A stretch of DNA of 64,000 nt, from assembly GCA_963932465.1 (NCBI GenBank), contig OZ010795.1, positions 517,147,451-517,211,450 of the forward strand, read 5' to 3'. Shown here piece by piece: positions 21,091-31,392 of this stretch. Origin of the DNA: Maratus speciosus (Eukaryota; Arthropoda; Arachnida; Araneae; Salticidae). The notes under the pieces are model-generated. The model saw only the letters and a list, made by a program, of their open reading frames with translations, had not been told where the DNA came from and ran no database searches. The translations under genes and the position numbers were made by a program. Each line of letters begins with the position of its first letter. The stretch's first letter is position 1.

Positions 21091-23510
21091 TTTATATGAA
21101 ACATGCTGGTAGTTAGTCCAGTACTATGTTTTCAAAAGTCAACTGTTGCTATAAATTTTAAATAGTAATAAAATTACTATTAATTGTTATAAAAGGTTTT
21201 TAAAATACTAATAAAACATTTCTCATCCCTTGCATTTACAGTTTTACAGTATTAATACTTTTATGAATGATAAAATATATACTGTTGTTTGTTTATCTAC
21301 TTATCTCTTTTTTTTAAGGTCTGTGCAAAATCCCTCAAATCGCTGTTTTGCGAAAATTTTCAATAAAAAAAAAATTAAAGTTCAAACATTTAGGATTCCA
21401 AAATATAAACGGGAAATGAACTTTCTGAAACCGTTTAAAGTGACCGTTTAAAGAAAGATAAATAATATATTTTAACAGTTGTTTCTTTACTTTTAAACAA
21501 GGTTAATGCTCATATTTTTCATTTTTAATATAGAAATAAGTTTGAATTTAAAGGTGTAAACTTTATACATAATTGTTTGTGCTGTATTAAAAACTTATGT
21601 AATTTGTGTTTTCTGGAAAACTGCGTTTTTCATTGTTTACGTTTACGAGAAACTTCATTTCTTAAAAAAGTTTTTAAGATATTTTAATAAAATTTTGTCA
21701 CAAGATTCTGCTCATCTATTGGTATGCTATGAAGCAAAATATATCTTGTAAGAGCTATTTTTATTGAAAAGTAAACATTTTTTTATCTTTTTTTGTATAC
21801 AAAATTTCGTATATGTTAGAAAATTTAAGAGGTATTGCAAATCTTTTGCTTCATAACACAGGTAAGTGGTTTGCTAATATATTGTTGAAAAAAAGGTGAA
21901 ATATATTGATTAGATTTCGTTATAGAAGGTTCGGCATAAACGTAATTCTTTACTAAAATTTGACTAAATATTGCCTAAATTGGAAAAGTTAATTAAAATG
22001 TCAATAAAATTTTCTTTGAATTCCTAGTTTTATTCCGTGTTTTAACTAAAAACTCATGTGTTTAATAAAAATTTCATATTAAAAAAAAAAAAAGAAAGAA
22101 GTTCCCCGAAGGCAGGCATATACCTTGATCTTGAATTTAAAATAATAACAAATTCATTATTAAGTATTAAAAAATGTTTCCAGAATGTCTTTTTTTTTTC
22201 GTTTTATGTGTAAAAATGAATTCGTAGATATGTCATAAAAATTCGCAATGTCAAGCTGAAAAAATAAAATATTTGCCAACACTCTCAAAAAGACAGCAAC
22301 ATAAGACGGAGTAGTTTTTATTCTCCTACACTTTGACTTATCAAAATATCTAATATTTTTCAGCTGGACAAGCAGACACCTCCTTCAGAACCATTGTACT
22401 TTGTTTGAATAAAACTCTGAAGCTTTTTGAAGCATTTTTACCTAAGTGAGCTAGCTACTTGTGAAAGGAACAGTGAATTTCCGGTGACATTTTTCTTTGT
22501 CATACAAGAAATCAGTGAAAGGCAGAAAAGAAGGTCTTTCAAGAGGAGAAATTCATATGTATTGCTAACTGAATTTAATATATTTTCCGAACTTTATTTT
22601 TGAATTACAAAATTGTATTTATTTATTATTTATTTGACATTTTAAAAAAATAATAATAAACATTTAATTATATATATATATATATATATTATATATAAAT
22701 TTGGTTAAAAAAATTGGTTAATATTAAAACAATCTATTTTAACAGCTAAACGTATCTTTATCATTATCTACATGTTAAATTAATACTCATTGGTAAAGAT
22801 TTGACGGCGTTTGATTTGGAAATTAAGATTTTCTCATTTTGGGTTGGTAATATTAATCTCATTTTTACTGTTTTAAAAACATTTTCAGTTATTCCCTTTC
22901 ATGATTTTTGTTTTATATCTTTTGTTTATATCTTAATCTTCTGGATACAGTTGATAGGACATTTTGAGAATTAGCCTTCAAAGTTATTACTTGCTATTCT
23001 CAATCAGAAATCTCAATTGTGTTTTACTTGTAAAATAATGCTCTTGTCGAGAATTTTGCAATATAAGTTTTTTTATTCATGTTTTTTACATTCCTTTTGT
23101 AATTTTTTGTAATATACATTTTCACTTATTCTACTTTAATATGCAGCATTTCGTTAATCATTTTTTACGGTATCGTAAATGATTTCAGTTTTATGGTCAG
23201 TTTTTCATTTGTTAAAATGGTTTATAATTACAAAAAGTTTGATATATATAATATCTTATATGTAATTTTTGGTTTATTTTGAAAATGTATTGATATATTT
23301 ATAAGGAGCTAAATTTTGTCATCTTAGGCAAAACCGACAAAATTGGATAAAATAATATATATTCACTATGAATTAAACCAACAAGCTGCTCTGATGATTT
23401 TATAGGTTATTCATAGTTTCCTATTATACACTTACAGTTTCAACTGTTCATCTTCAGCATTTTATCAACTTTTTCATACATTGTGATTTAATTTTAATTA
23501 TATATATATA
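21091..23510. other. Long AT-rich stretch without a recognised gene
   Basis: It contains repeats of the 18540-18660 segment (21140-21240 and 22130-22190), a TA run near 22669-22690, and a short acceptor-like site with a 15-codon open tail at 22364 (see findings). Frames such as 21230-21451 are low in complexity and have no known motif. Confidence 0.4.
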
Positions 23511-23940
23511 TAACCATTAATAAAACATAACCTACCACCATCAAAAACCGTAATATTATGAATTAAAGCTGTAAGTATAAATTTTTTTTTTTTAAATTTA
23601 TTATAAGAATTATTATGGAAGCAAAATAAGAAAGTGGACACCGACAAATAATGGAAATGCTTATATATTGAATTACGTTGTCAAGGGCACAGAATTCAAT
23701 GATATAAGCAAAATGGTTGTTTTCTATGAGAAAAATAAGCTAAAGCTAAAAGTTATTTTCCCCTGTGCCCAAACAACCATTAAAATCAAGTGAATTGATT
23801 AAAAATGAAAACAGAATAGAAACAAATAATATGAAATGGAAAAATCAATAAAACCTATTTAAATATTTATAGGATATAAAATAGAAATAATAAACACCAT
23901 ACCGATTAATATTTCAATATTTTAGAATAAATCCACGCGC
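23511..23940 (+). mobile_element. ~430-bp element beside a TA run, copy 2
   Basis: The inverted counterpart of 7622-8030, from ACCATTAA next to a TA run at 23499-23512 through to CCACGCGC. It contains the frame with NDISKMVVF and LKVIFPCAQTT, here broken by one extra base soon after QTT. Both copies start at a TA run, so the element may favour TA microsatellites. Confidence 0.65.
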
Positions 23941-24617
23941 ACATGGCACCCAAAATATCGTAAAGATTAAGGTGAATAAAACAGTTAAGAAATCACAGTA
24001 ATTGATACCATAGGATGCAGTTAATACATTTTGAAATAAATGTTAAACAACTTTTAATATAATATAAAATAAAATAAATAGAAAGTAATTACATATTTAA
24101 AATGCACTATTAAATTAATTAAAAACTGTTTAACAATATCGTCAAAATTTAGCTAAAAATTCCCCCTGGTGTAGTAAGTTATAACTGAAATGTAGCTGGA
24201 AAAAGTAAAATTTAGAACTTAAAATTTTATTAACTTGAATTAATTTGCATAAATGTGGACTATATAATTTTTAATAGTTTTGCAATTGAATTTATTTTTG
24301 ATGCAATTTTTTTGATATTTTACAATTGTTTAAATTAACTGAAAACTGTAACAATCACTCCATGTGCTTGACAGTGTAGGATGCAAGATTATGAGATATA
24401 TACATAACAATGTTTAGTGTTGTTTTTGTATTATTTTTATGTCAATTAAAATTTTTTCATTGAAATATTTTGTGATTTTTTAAGGTTCCACTGAAATCGT
24501 TTGTTCTTCTCTTATATTTTGCTTTTAAGATTTTCTTTTACAATTGGTGTTGCAGTTGATTGGGCAATTTGAGTAAAGTAATTTATGCAACTTGGCATGC
24601 TTTGCTCTAACATAAAT
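23941..24617. other. AT-rich sequence, nothing recognised
   Basis: No frame, repeat or RNA fold that I can support. It ends at the target-site duplication of the tRNA-like element. Confidence 0.45.
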
Positions 24618-24630
24618 CAATTGTGTTTTA
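24618..24630. repeat. Target-site duplication, left copy (13 bp)
   Basis: CAATTGTGTTTTA, repeated exactly at 25229-25241, flanks the tRNA-like element. Confidence 0.85.
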
Positions 24631-24660
24631 TTAGATGTAAATTTCCAACTGGGCGAAAAA

Positions 24661-24735
24661 TGTCCGGACCAGGATTCAAACCCGGGACCTTCTGGCTGAA
24701 GCCGCCAGTGCTCTGCCATCTGAGCTATCCCGGAC
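24661..24735 (-). tRNA. tRNA-like domain of TL1 (inverted copy); not a functional tRNA gene
   Basis: 75 nt fold as a cloverleaf: acceptor GTCCGGG/TCCGGAC, D arm GCTC...GAGC, anticodon stem CTGGC/GCCAG, and a T arm. An A-box-like TAGCTCAGATGG and a B-box-like GGTTTGAATCC are present (one change from GGTTCGAATCC). The seven-base loop GGCTTCA lacks the universal T33, so a standard anticodon cannot be assigned. T5 follows the discriminator base directly. Confidence 0.6.
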
Positions 24736-25075
24736 GATTCTGGTCGAACTTTTTCACCCAGCTAACCTTGATGATTACAGCATCTGGTCTGAAACCTGGT
24801 TCAGCTCAACAGAATAAATCTCAGGTAATGGAACTCCAGAAATCGCTGGATACGAAATTACACTAGATTAATATTAACACAATTATTCTAATTGGTAAAC
24901 AAATCATATTAGATGTAAATTTCCAACTGGGCGAAAATAAAACTGGGCGGTAATTTCGTATCCAGCGATTTCTGGAGTTCCATTACCTGAGATTTATTCT
25001 GTTGAGCTGAACCAGGTTTCAGACCAGATGCTGTAATCATCAAGGTTAGCTGGGTGAAAAAGTTCGACCAGAATC

Positions 25076-25150
25076 GTCCGGGATAGCTCAGATGGCAGAG
25101 CACTGGCGGCTTCAGCCAGGAGGTCCCGGGTTCGAATCCTGGTCCGGACA
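25076..25150 (+). tRNA. tRNA-like domain of TL1 (direct copy); not a functional tRNA gene
   Basis: The same 75-nt fold as the inverted copy, differing at two positions (CCAGGAGG; GGTTCGAATCC). The B box is canonical here. The acceptor pairs GTCCGGG with TCCGGAC and the discriminator is A, followed by TTTTT, a likely pol III stop. The loop GGCTTCA has no T33. It could be a pol III promoter module or a structured RNA derived from a tRNA. Confidence 0.65.
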
Positions 25151-25228
25151 TTTTTCGCCCAGTTGGAAATTTATATCTAATATGATTTGTTTACCAATTA
25201 GAATAATTGTGTTAATATTAATCTAGTG

Positions 25229-25241
25229 CAATTGTGTTTTA
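25229..25241. repeat. Target-site duplication, right copy (13 bp)
   Basis: CAATTGTGTTTTA, identical to 24618-24630. Beyond it the flank reads CTTGCATTG. Confidence 0.85.
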
Positions 25242-25476
25242 CTTGCATTGTGGAATGTTGCCTTTGATAACATGTTTCACAATATAATTTTTCATTTTCT
25301 TCTTGTCATATTTTTACATTCTGTTTGTGGATTTTTCCTACTAAATCTTTCTATTTTTTTCAGTCCATATTTTTCAGTCAGAGTTTTTCAAATCATAGTA
25401 TATTTAGTTTATTATATTGAAACTTCTCAGCAAATATACTTTGAAATAAAATTTATATTTTTGTTCAGATTTTGTG

Positions 25477-25804
25477 TTAACCCTTTGCACTTCTTTGTGG
25501 AGTGTGAATCGACATTTTGGTTTTTATTGCAGAAACTCCCATATCGAGTCACATGCGGCAATTTGAAATTGCAAGTTTAAATATGCGTTATATTTAATAA
25601 TATTTTTTTTTTTTTTTACTTATTTGATAAACATAAAAGTAAATTATTTACAAATTTAAATTGTCCTATTTTTGGTTAAAACTTCTAAAAATTTCAATAA
25701 GGAAATATCCTTTTAATTAAATTTCAAATAATACCCCAAATCCAAATATACTATGAAATTACTGGCAACAAAATTGACAAAAGAGTAGGAGTGGAAAGGG
25801 TTAA
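25477..25804. mobile_element. piggyBac-like MITE (328 bp)
   Basis: TTAA on both sides. The left TIR TTAACCCTTTGCACTTC and the complement of the right end, TTAACCCTTTCCACTCC, are inverted repeats. It contains a poly(T) tract and no coding frame. The longer frame 25248-25580 overlaps its edge and is a chance opening. Confidence 0.85.
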
Positions 25805-26138
25805 GAAGTGGTAAGGAGGATTTAAGCTATCATATAAGAGTTATTCGGAACAGTAGTATAATGAGGATTATTTCTTAGCCGTTTATGCCTCAAACGTCAA
25901 ATTATGAATTAAAACAAATGCCCTCCAGAAACATTTTATATTATGTTATAAAAACAGATTAGAGGGTTTATACAATAATACTCGTAATGTAAAATTTAAA
26001 ACTATTAATTAGAGGTAACAGACTGAAGATGTACTTTTAGGTATCGCCAGGTCAATATAGTTGAAAATATTTCACAACATCGAAGAAACGATAATTGTAA
26101 AAGATTTCGTTATACTTTTTTACAGCATTTGTAACAAT
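25805..26138. other. AT-rich spacer, nothing recognised
   Basis: Runs from the MITE to the left edge of R1 copy 2. No gene or repeat partner is seen. Confidence 0.4.
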
Positions 26139-27849
26139 ATACACTATATTGCCATTAATGACCGGCAACTTTCAATTTTAGACATTTTGTCGAATATTTA
26201 GAAATATACTTGACAGATTCTTCTGGAGTTTCAGGATTGAAAAGAACAGGTATGACCTCATAGTTAGCAATGTCGATTTGATAAGGGGGCCAATTAGGGG
26301 GCCAAAAAAAAATCAAAGAAATAAAATAATACTTGGGATCACCCTGTAAAATAAAATGCACGAAATGATCTGTGGCTACCGAATATAAATAAACAGACAT
26401 TTTGCAATATTCTTTTGTGTAAGAATAACATATATATTAATAGAGATATAGTGATTTATTTAAAAAAATTAAAAAATTCTTGCATGTTTTTTGCTTATAA
26501 CGTGCAGGGTTTTCAACCAAATTTAATGCCAGTTTCAGAAAAATTGACAAAATATAGTAGAAACAATATAGTGCAATTGGAGTATAAATATATTAAATAT
26601 GTTAGGAAATATGAGCAGTTGTATGAAATAATATTTAGCTGCGCATGCGCGAACGATAACAAGGATAATTTTACATAATTTAATAGTCAACTCTATGGAG
26701 CAACTTATTTAAAAAATCTAGTCAAATATTGTAAAAATTCAGAAAGATATCGGCATAAAAGTGAGCAAAATTTTAGTTGTTCTCTAAAAGCAGCTGAATG
26801 ATAAGGGATTTTCCACAAATTGTCATTTTTAATTTTTAATTTTTTTTTATTTTCATTTTTTATTGATGCTTTAGTTCTTCTTGGATAACCACCAGAACGA
26901 GCCTATACCATAATCAAAAGAAGTATCAAGATCGAAGCATTTTTTCCAAATCTACACTGCAAATAGAGGCGTCTCAAATTTAGACACATATGTGACTGAA
27001 AAAGAATTTCAGACACTTAAGTGACTGAATCAGAAAATTAAGACATGATAGATGTCTTAATTTAAAACATATAAGTGTCTTACTACGATCATGGTATAAA
27101 CGAACTAAAGTACGTGGTTAAAATATCTGCAGGCATCTTATTTTAAGACGTTTTCTTACTGCTGTTCGCATTAGGCACCAGGGGGCACCTCAGTTCCGCA
27201 TGCGTTTTACATTTGTTTCTTTCTACAGTGATAGTCGTTTGTAATTCAAACGGTTGTTTGTTTTTATGTACGCGTAGATTTTAATTTATTTATTTATTTT
27301 GACTTGTTTCATTTTTTGTGGAATTTACTAAACTTCTGTGATTACAATACGCATCTACTTAGTTTATGTATTTATTACATACATGGACTTATGTGCTTCA
27401 CACCAAATGTCGCTAATAAGCCGTCGTCCATATAAAGGCGAGATAGACACAAGGAAGTAACAACGCTTGAAGATTACATCCGGGAACTCCACAAACACAG
27501 CATGCTACGGATTTAGTGCTATTTGTATTAGTTTATATCAATAATTCTGTTTTATTCGTCTTCGTCTTGTAAAGCTGGTTAAAAAAACTTTTGTCTGGCG
27601 GGTTATACTTTGAGGATGGAAAACATTCTCTTTGTATAACTATCCGGATGTATGAAAGGATTTCATTTTAAAAAGATGCAAGTCGTTCTCGCCCTCTGTG
27701 AGTTTTTAAAATTTCAAATCCAGAAATTTTTCTTACTATCTGCGAAGCATTTCAAGTAAGTTTTTGATTAAATGTTCTATTTTAGATTCATATATATTTA
27801 ATTTGAAGTCAATTATAATATTGATTTTTGGTTAATTTTAGTAAAAAAG

Positions 27850-28310
27850 TTATTTGAAAATAACAAGTTGGAAATTGCACGCCAAACGTGGCAAATGGGG
27901 TGCGTTCGTACTATAACTAGTTTTATAAATATTTTTTGCACCGCATGTTGTACTGAATGTATATTTTAGTGCACTTCATAAGTGAATATCAATTTCTTTC
28001 TGCTCGAAAGGCTGCAACATCATTAAAATGTGCTTGAAATAATTTTTTTCCATTGCCGTAATGTAACGGAAAACTTTTGACTGTCCCTGTAATTAAACTA
28101 CACATCCGATTTTCATAAAATTTTAAATGACTCGACAAAATTTTGCAACAATTATATATTTAAAATTTCAGACCATTCGGTTGCGTAGTTTTTGCTCTGC
28201 TATATGCGGACGGGCGGATAGACAGACGGACGGACGGACAGACGGACGGACCGAACGACGACTATAGGTGATACGCATTTATATAATTACAAACGCACCT
28301 AAAAATGGAT
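27850..28310 (+). mobile_element. Helentron-like element, GGTGCG family, copy 1
   Basis: It starts with AACAAGTTGGAAATT and GCAAATGGGGTGCGTTCG, contains one minisatellite unit (TGTAACGGAAAACTTTTGAC), then a (CGGA/CAGA)n tract at 28205-28255, and ends in a hairpin from AGGTGATACGC to AACGCACCT. The GGTGCGTTCG near one end is the inverted copy of the hairpin arm. A second copy with two ~177-bp units lies inverted at 34675-35275. It is nested within E1. Confidence 0.75.
28205..28258. repeat. (CGGA/CAGA)n microsatellite
   Basis: Alternating CGGA and CAGA tetramers next to the terminal hairpin of the GGTGCG element. Confidence 0.85.
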
Positions 28311-29055
28311 ATCAGTAAAAAGTTAGAATTTAATAATATTACTTCATAACTAGATTTTGCCCTTAAAATTGATGTTTGTATAACTTTATTTATATATTTT
28401 TCATAAAAAATAAACAAATATGTAGGCAGTAACCGGATTAAATATAATACAATATGAGCGATTTATGCATTTCTTTTACGATTCTTTATTTCTAAACAGA
28501 TGAATTGCAAGTGATCAAGATAAATGACTAATGATTTGATAACACATGTCCTTTGACCTACTTGGATCAGAGTAGAAAATGCCTGCCTAATCAAAAGAAA
28601 AGTTACGTTCAAATGTTTATCAGTTACTTTTTTTCCTTTACAAAGAAAGCTATTTTCTCTTAGTGAATTTAACGACTGAGATTCACAGATAAACACAATT
28701 TAACTTATACAACTTTTGCATACATTATTTATTTTCCAACAATTTTTTTACCAAGTGCGTGCGTTGTGCATTAAGAAAAGTCCCTCCATAACTAACATTC
28801 CCGAATACCGGACACCTCTATTTAGCGAACCAGAATGCAGGTTTAAGTACTTTGCAGAAGAAATTTATTAAAGCATGGGCAAATTGGTAAGTGTCCCCTA
28901 CCTTTCCCTATGATTTTGGGGGCCCCAAATTACGTAAGCAATTGTTGCAAGGATTTTACTTTAAATCTGTTTTGACATTGTATGATTTTAAGCAATATTT
29001 GGATCTTTTAAAGTAGAACAACATTAAAAACGAACTAAAAAATAATCTAAATATA

Positions 29056-29382
29056 GTAAAACTTCTCAATCGCGGGCACCTCGGAAATCCTGAATTTGTC
29101 TGCTATTCGAAGGTGTTCACTTTTCTGAGGTAATTATATATATTTATGTTGAATAGGAAAGTGCTCAGAAAACAAAGTTGTCCGCATGAAGATTTTGTAG
29201 TAAAATTTCCATAACGGACACTCCTAAATCGAGGACACCACTATTTAAGAAACGCATTTTTTTTATTCACAACATGCATATTTTTTATATACTTATACCT
29301 CAGAAAATCAGACACCTCCGAATGGCAGACAAATTCCACGATTCCGAGGTGCCCGCTATTGAAAGATTTTACTGCGTATCAA
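29056..29382. mobile_element. pogo/Tigger-like MITE with ~85-bp TIRs (327 bp)
   Basis: The left TAGTAAAACTTCTCAATCGC and the complement of the right end, CAGTAAAATCTTTCAATAGC, start inverted repeats. These continue through GGGCACCTCGGAA and TTTTCTGAGGTA for about 85 bp. The CAGTAAAA start is typical of pogo/Tigger derivatives. The left TA is present but the right flank has mutated. It lies within E1. Confidence 0.8.
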
Positions 29383-30454
29383 GACAAAATATTTTTTGTT
29401 TTTAATCTTATTCTATTCTAGAAATTCAAAATATTGATTATAATCAGTACAAGGTCCAAAAAGATTTCAATTATCAGCTTTATAAAAATTGCATACAAAA
29501 TTTTGGTGTTCCTAAAACCAGGCTGTGTGTGTGCGGGGGGGGAGGGGGGGAGCAGGACCATGACCATATTTTTTTCCAGCATTCAACGTGGTCAAACATG
29601 GCTACGTTTAAGGCTTACAAAAAAAAAAAAATGACTGCGATTCAGTCGTATGAAGTGTCTGAAATTCGGACGCAAAAAGTGTCTGAAAAAATTCAGACGT
29701 TTTAAAATGCCTGAAAATTGAACACTCCGTTTCAGACACTTAAGTGTTTGAATTTCAGACATTTTCATTTACAGTGTACTCTTTGATGCTCACTAAATAC
29801 TAACTTTTTTCTGAAAGTCAGTTAATAAATAAACGGTCAAGTGCGAGCATTACTCGCGCACAGAGGGTTCCGTAGAATAAATATATGAATTTGTAATTGT
29901 ATTATTAAAAAAAAAAAAAAAAGAGTTGCTAAAAGAATACTAAGACTTTTTAAAAAACTGTATAATGTAGGGTTGGGTATAACTGTATATATTAGAAAAG
30001 TGTAATCGGGTATACCATGAAAGTTCAAAGAGATATATGGAACAATATCAAATATAGCTATTCGTATAACTCTTTTTTTTAATATTATCCTAAACTGTTT
30101 ATGATGAACTTAATTCGGTACTGACAATAAAGGCAGTGCATAGTTAAACTTCATTTGGCATTTCATGAAACTAAATTCAGCGTAGTAATAACCTTTATTT
30201 CTACAGTGTGTCTAAAATAAAACCTTCGTTCAAAGTTTAAATTTTGCATTGTGCTAAGCGTGCTTCGATTTGAGGTCTCAAAGTTGCAACGCCGCCTTGG
30301 ACAGTGCCGCGTTTTTCCAGATAGGTGTTTAATTAACTTTTAAAGTCACTCGAGGCGTATTGAGAGATACAATCAATGCAAACTATCGCGAATCTCACAG
30401 TATTTATGCGATTCGTTCTAATTAAATATTTCGAGGGCGATGCCCTTAAAAAAC

Positions 30455-30636
30455 GGAGACCTAATTTTAATTCCAAAACAGACAAATGGCACCAAGAGTA
30501 TTTAATTAAAATTTTCCTTTTATCATGTACGTGAAAATAAGCAAGTTCGCATTTTCTAATAAATTCGTTTATAAATTCTGGTGTCAGTTCATTATTTCAT
30601 AAGTTTATAAATAGAATTACTCCGTGCCGGAAAGGA
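30455..30636 (+). repeat. Dispersed repeat R5, copy 3
   Basis: Matches 928-1125 and 6890-7115 (ATAAATTCTGGTGTCAGTTC and a following TTTATAAATAGAAT string). It ends at the left TIR of E3. Confidence 0.55.
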
Positions 30637-31392
30637 TTAAGTGGTCGCAGGACTCTTAAAGCTTCAAAATTAAAGAAATTTTAATTTTTTTTAGATGTTA
30701 AACTCCTATCTTTTCTGAATATTTTGATATAATTGTTTCCTTGAAATTCCCATTAGAACAGAAGTTTTGGCTTTTAGAATTATACCCTCTCAATAGCTGA
30801 AGCGGCGTTTCCGAAACTTTAAAGTCATTATTTTCCAAATGGCGTTTTTGGGTATAACGCGCAGGATACCTCAAAAACTTCTGAATATTTTTTCATGAAA
30901 TTTTCAAAACATATATTCCATGTTATTCTGTATAAACTGAACCTAAAATTTCCTTTTTATTGTTCAAAAAAATATTTTTTCAGGTGATTTTACTGTTGAA
31001 ATTTTCAAAATTTTGTACTAGCTAAATGCAGCATTGCATTAAAAATATAAAAATGCTTTAAATACAAATTTATTTAAGTTCAGGGAAATTATTACAATCT
31101 GAAGTATAAGTAAGCACCAAAATTTTCATTCTAGTTGCAATATTTATTTTGTAATCCTGCGCGTAAACTGTTATGCCATTTTTTTGTTCGACAAATGTCT
31201 AACAGTTTCGAGCCCCCTATAAATACTAATTCTATATCTTGCAATTTTTTAAATACCTGAAACGAAAGAACATACTTATATCTTTCATTCCAATTAAAAT
31301 TGTGTTTTAAAATCATATACATTTTAAGACATTAAATGTTGAAAATGGTCTTTTTTTCATTTTTTCCACTTTTTAGAGTCCCGAGACCCTTA
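30637..31392. mobile_element. TIR element E3, copy 1 (~756 bp)
   Basis: Homologous over its length to 60714-61470. The left TTAAGTGGTCGCAGGACTCTT and the complement of the right end, TTTAAGGGTCTCGGGACTCT, form the TIR. A minus-strand frame at 31131-31322 (includes NSLRAGLQNKYC) has an open homologue in the second copy. Class uncertain. Confidence 0.7.

Larger units (their letters stand above)
24631..25228. mobile_element. tRNA-like mobile element TL1 (278-bp unit, inverted plus partial tandem)
   Basis: A 598-bp insertion between perfect 13-bp duplications. One full unit on the plus strand (24951-25228) ends AATCTAGTG exactly at the right duplication. The left part is on the minus strand and contains a unit plus the tail of a second unit head to tail: TTCCAACTGGGCGAAAA recurs at 24643 and 24921, period 278. 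Each unit carries a tRNA-like domain followed by TTTTTCGCCCAGTTGGAAA. No protein is encoded. The long duplications suggest retroposition by an endonuclease-primed mechanism. It shares organisation and the post-tRNA motif with the element at 37247-38221. Confidence 0.8.
26955..29776. mobile_element. TIR element E1 (CACTG ends, TA duplication, 2.8 kb)
   Basis: The ends are CACTGCAAAT and the complement of ATTTACAGTG, with TA on both sides (26953-26954 and 29777-29778). The uninterrupted site can be read in R1 copy 1 near 150-160. Subterminal regions on both ends carry many TTCAGACACTT / AAGTGTCTGAA motifs. The terminal CACTGCAA resembles CACTA/EnSpm-type ends, but a 2-bp duplication is not diagnostic. 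The interior includes a GGTGCG-family element (27850-28310), a Tigger-like MITE (29056-29382) and unique sequence at 27180-27850. No transposase is recognised. Confidence 0.75.

Noticed and set aside
24661..25150. Calling the cloverleafs ordinary tRNA genes.
   Set aside because: The anticodon loops lack T33 in every copy and the copies lie inside duplicated mobile units with target duplications.
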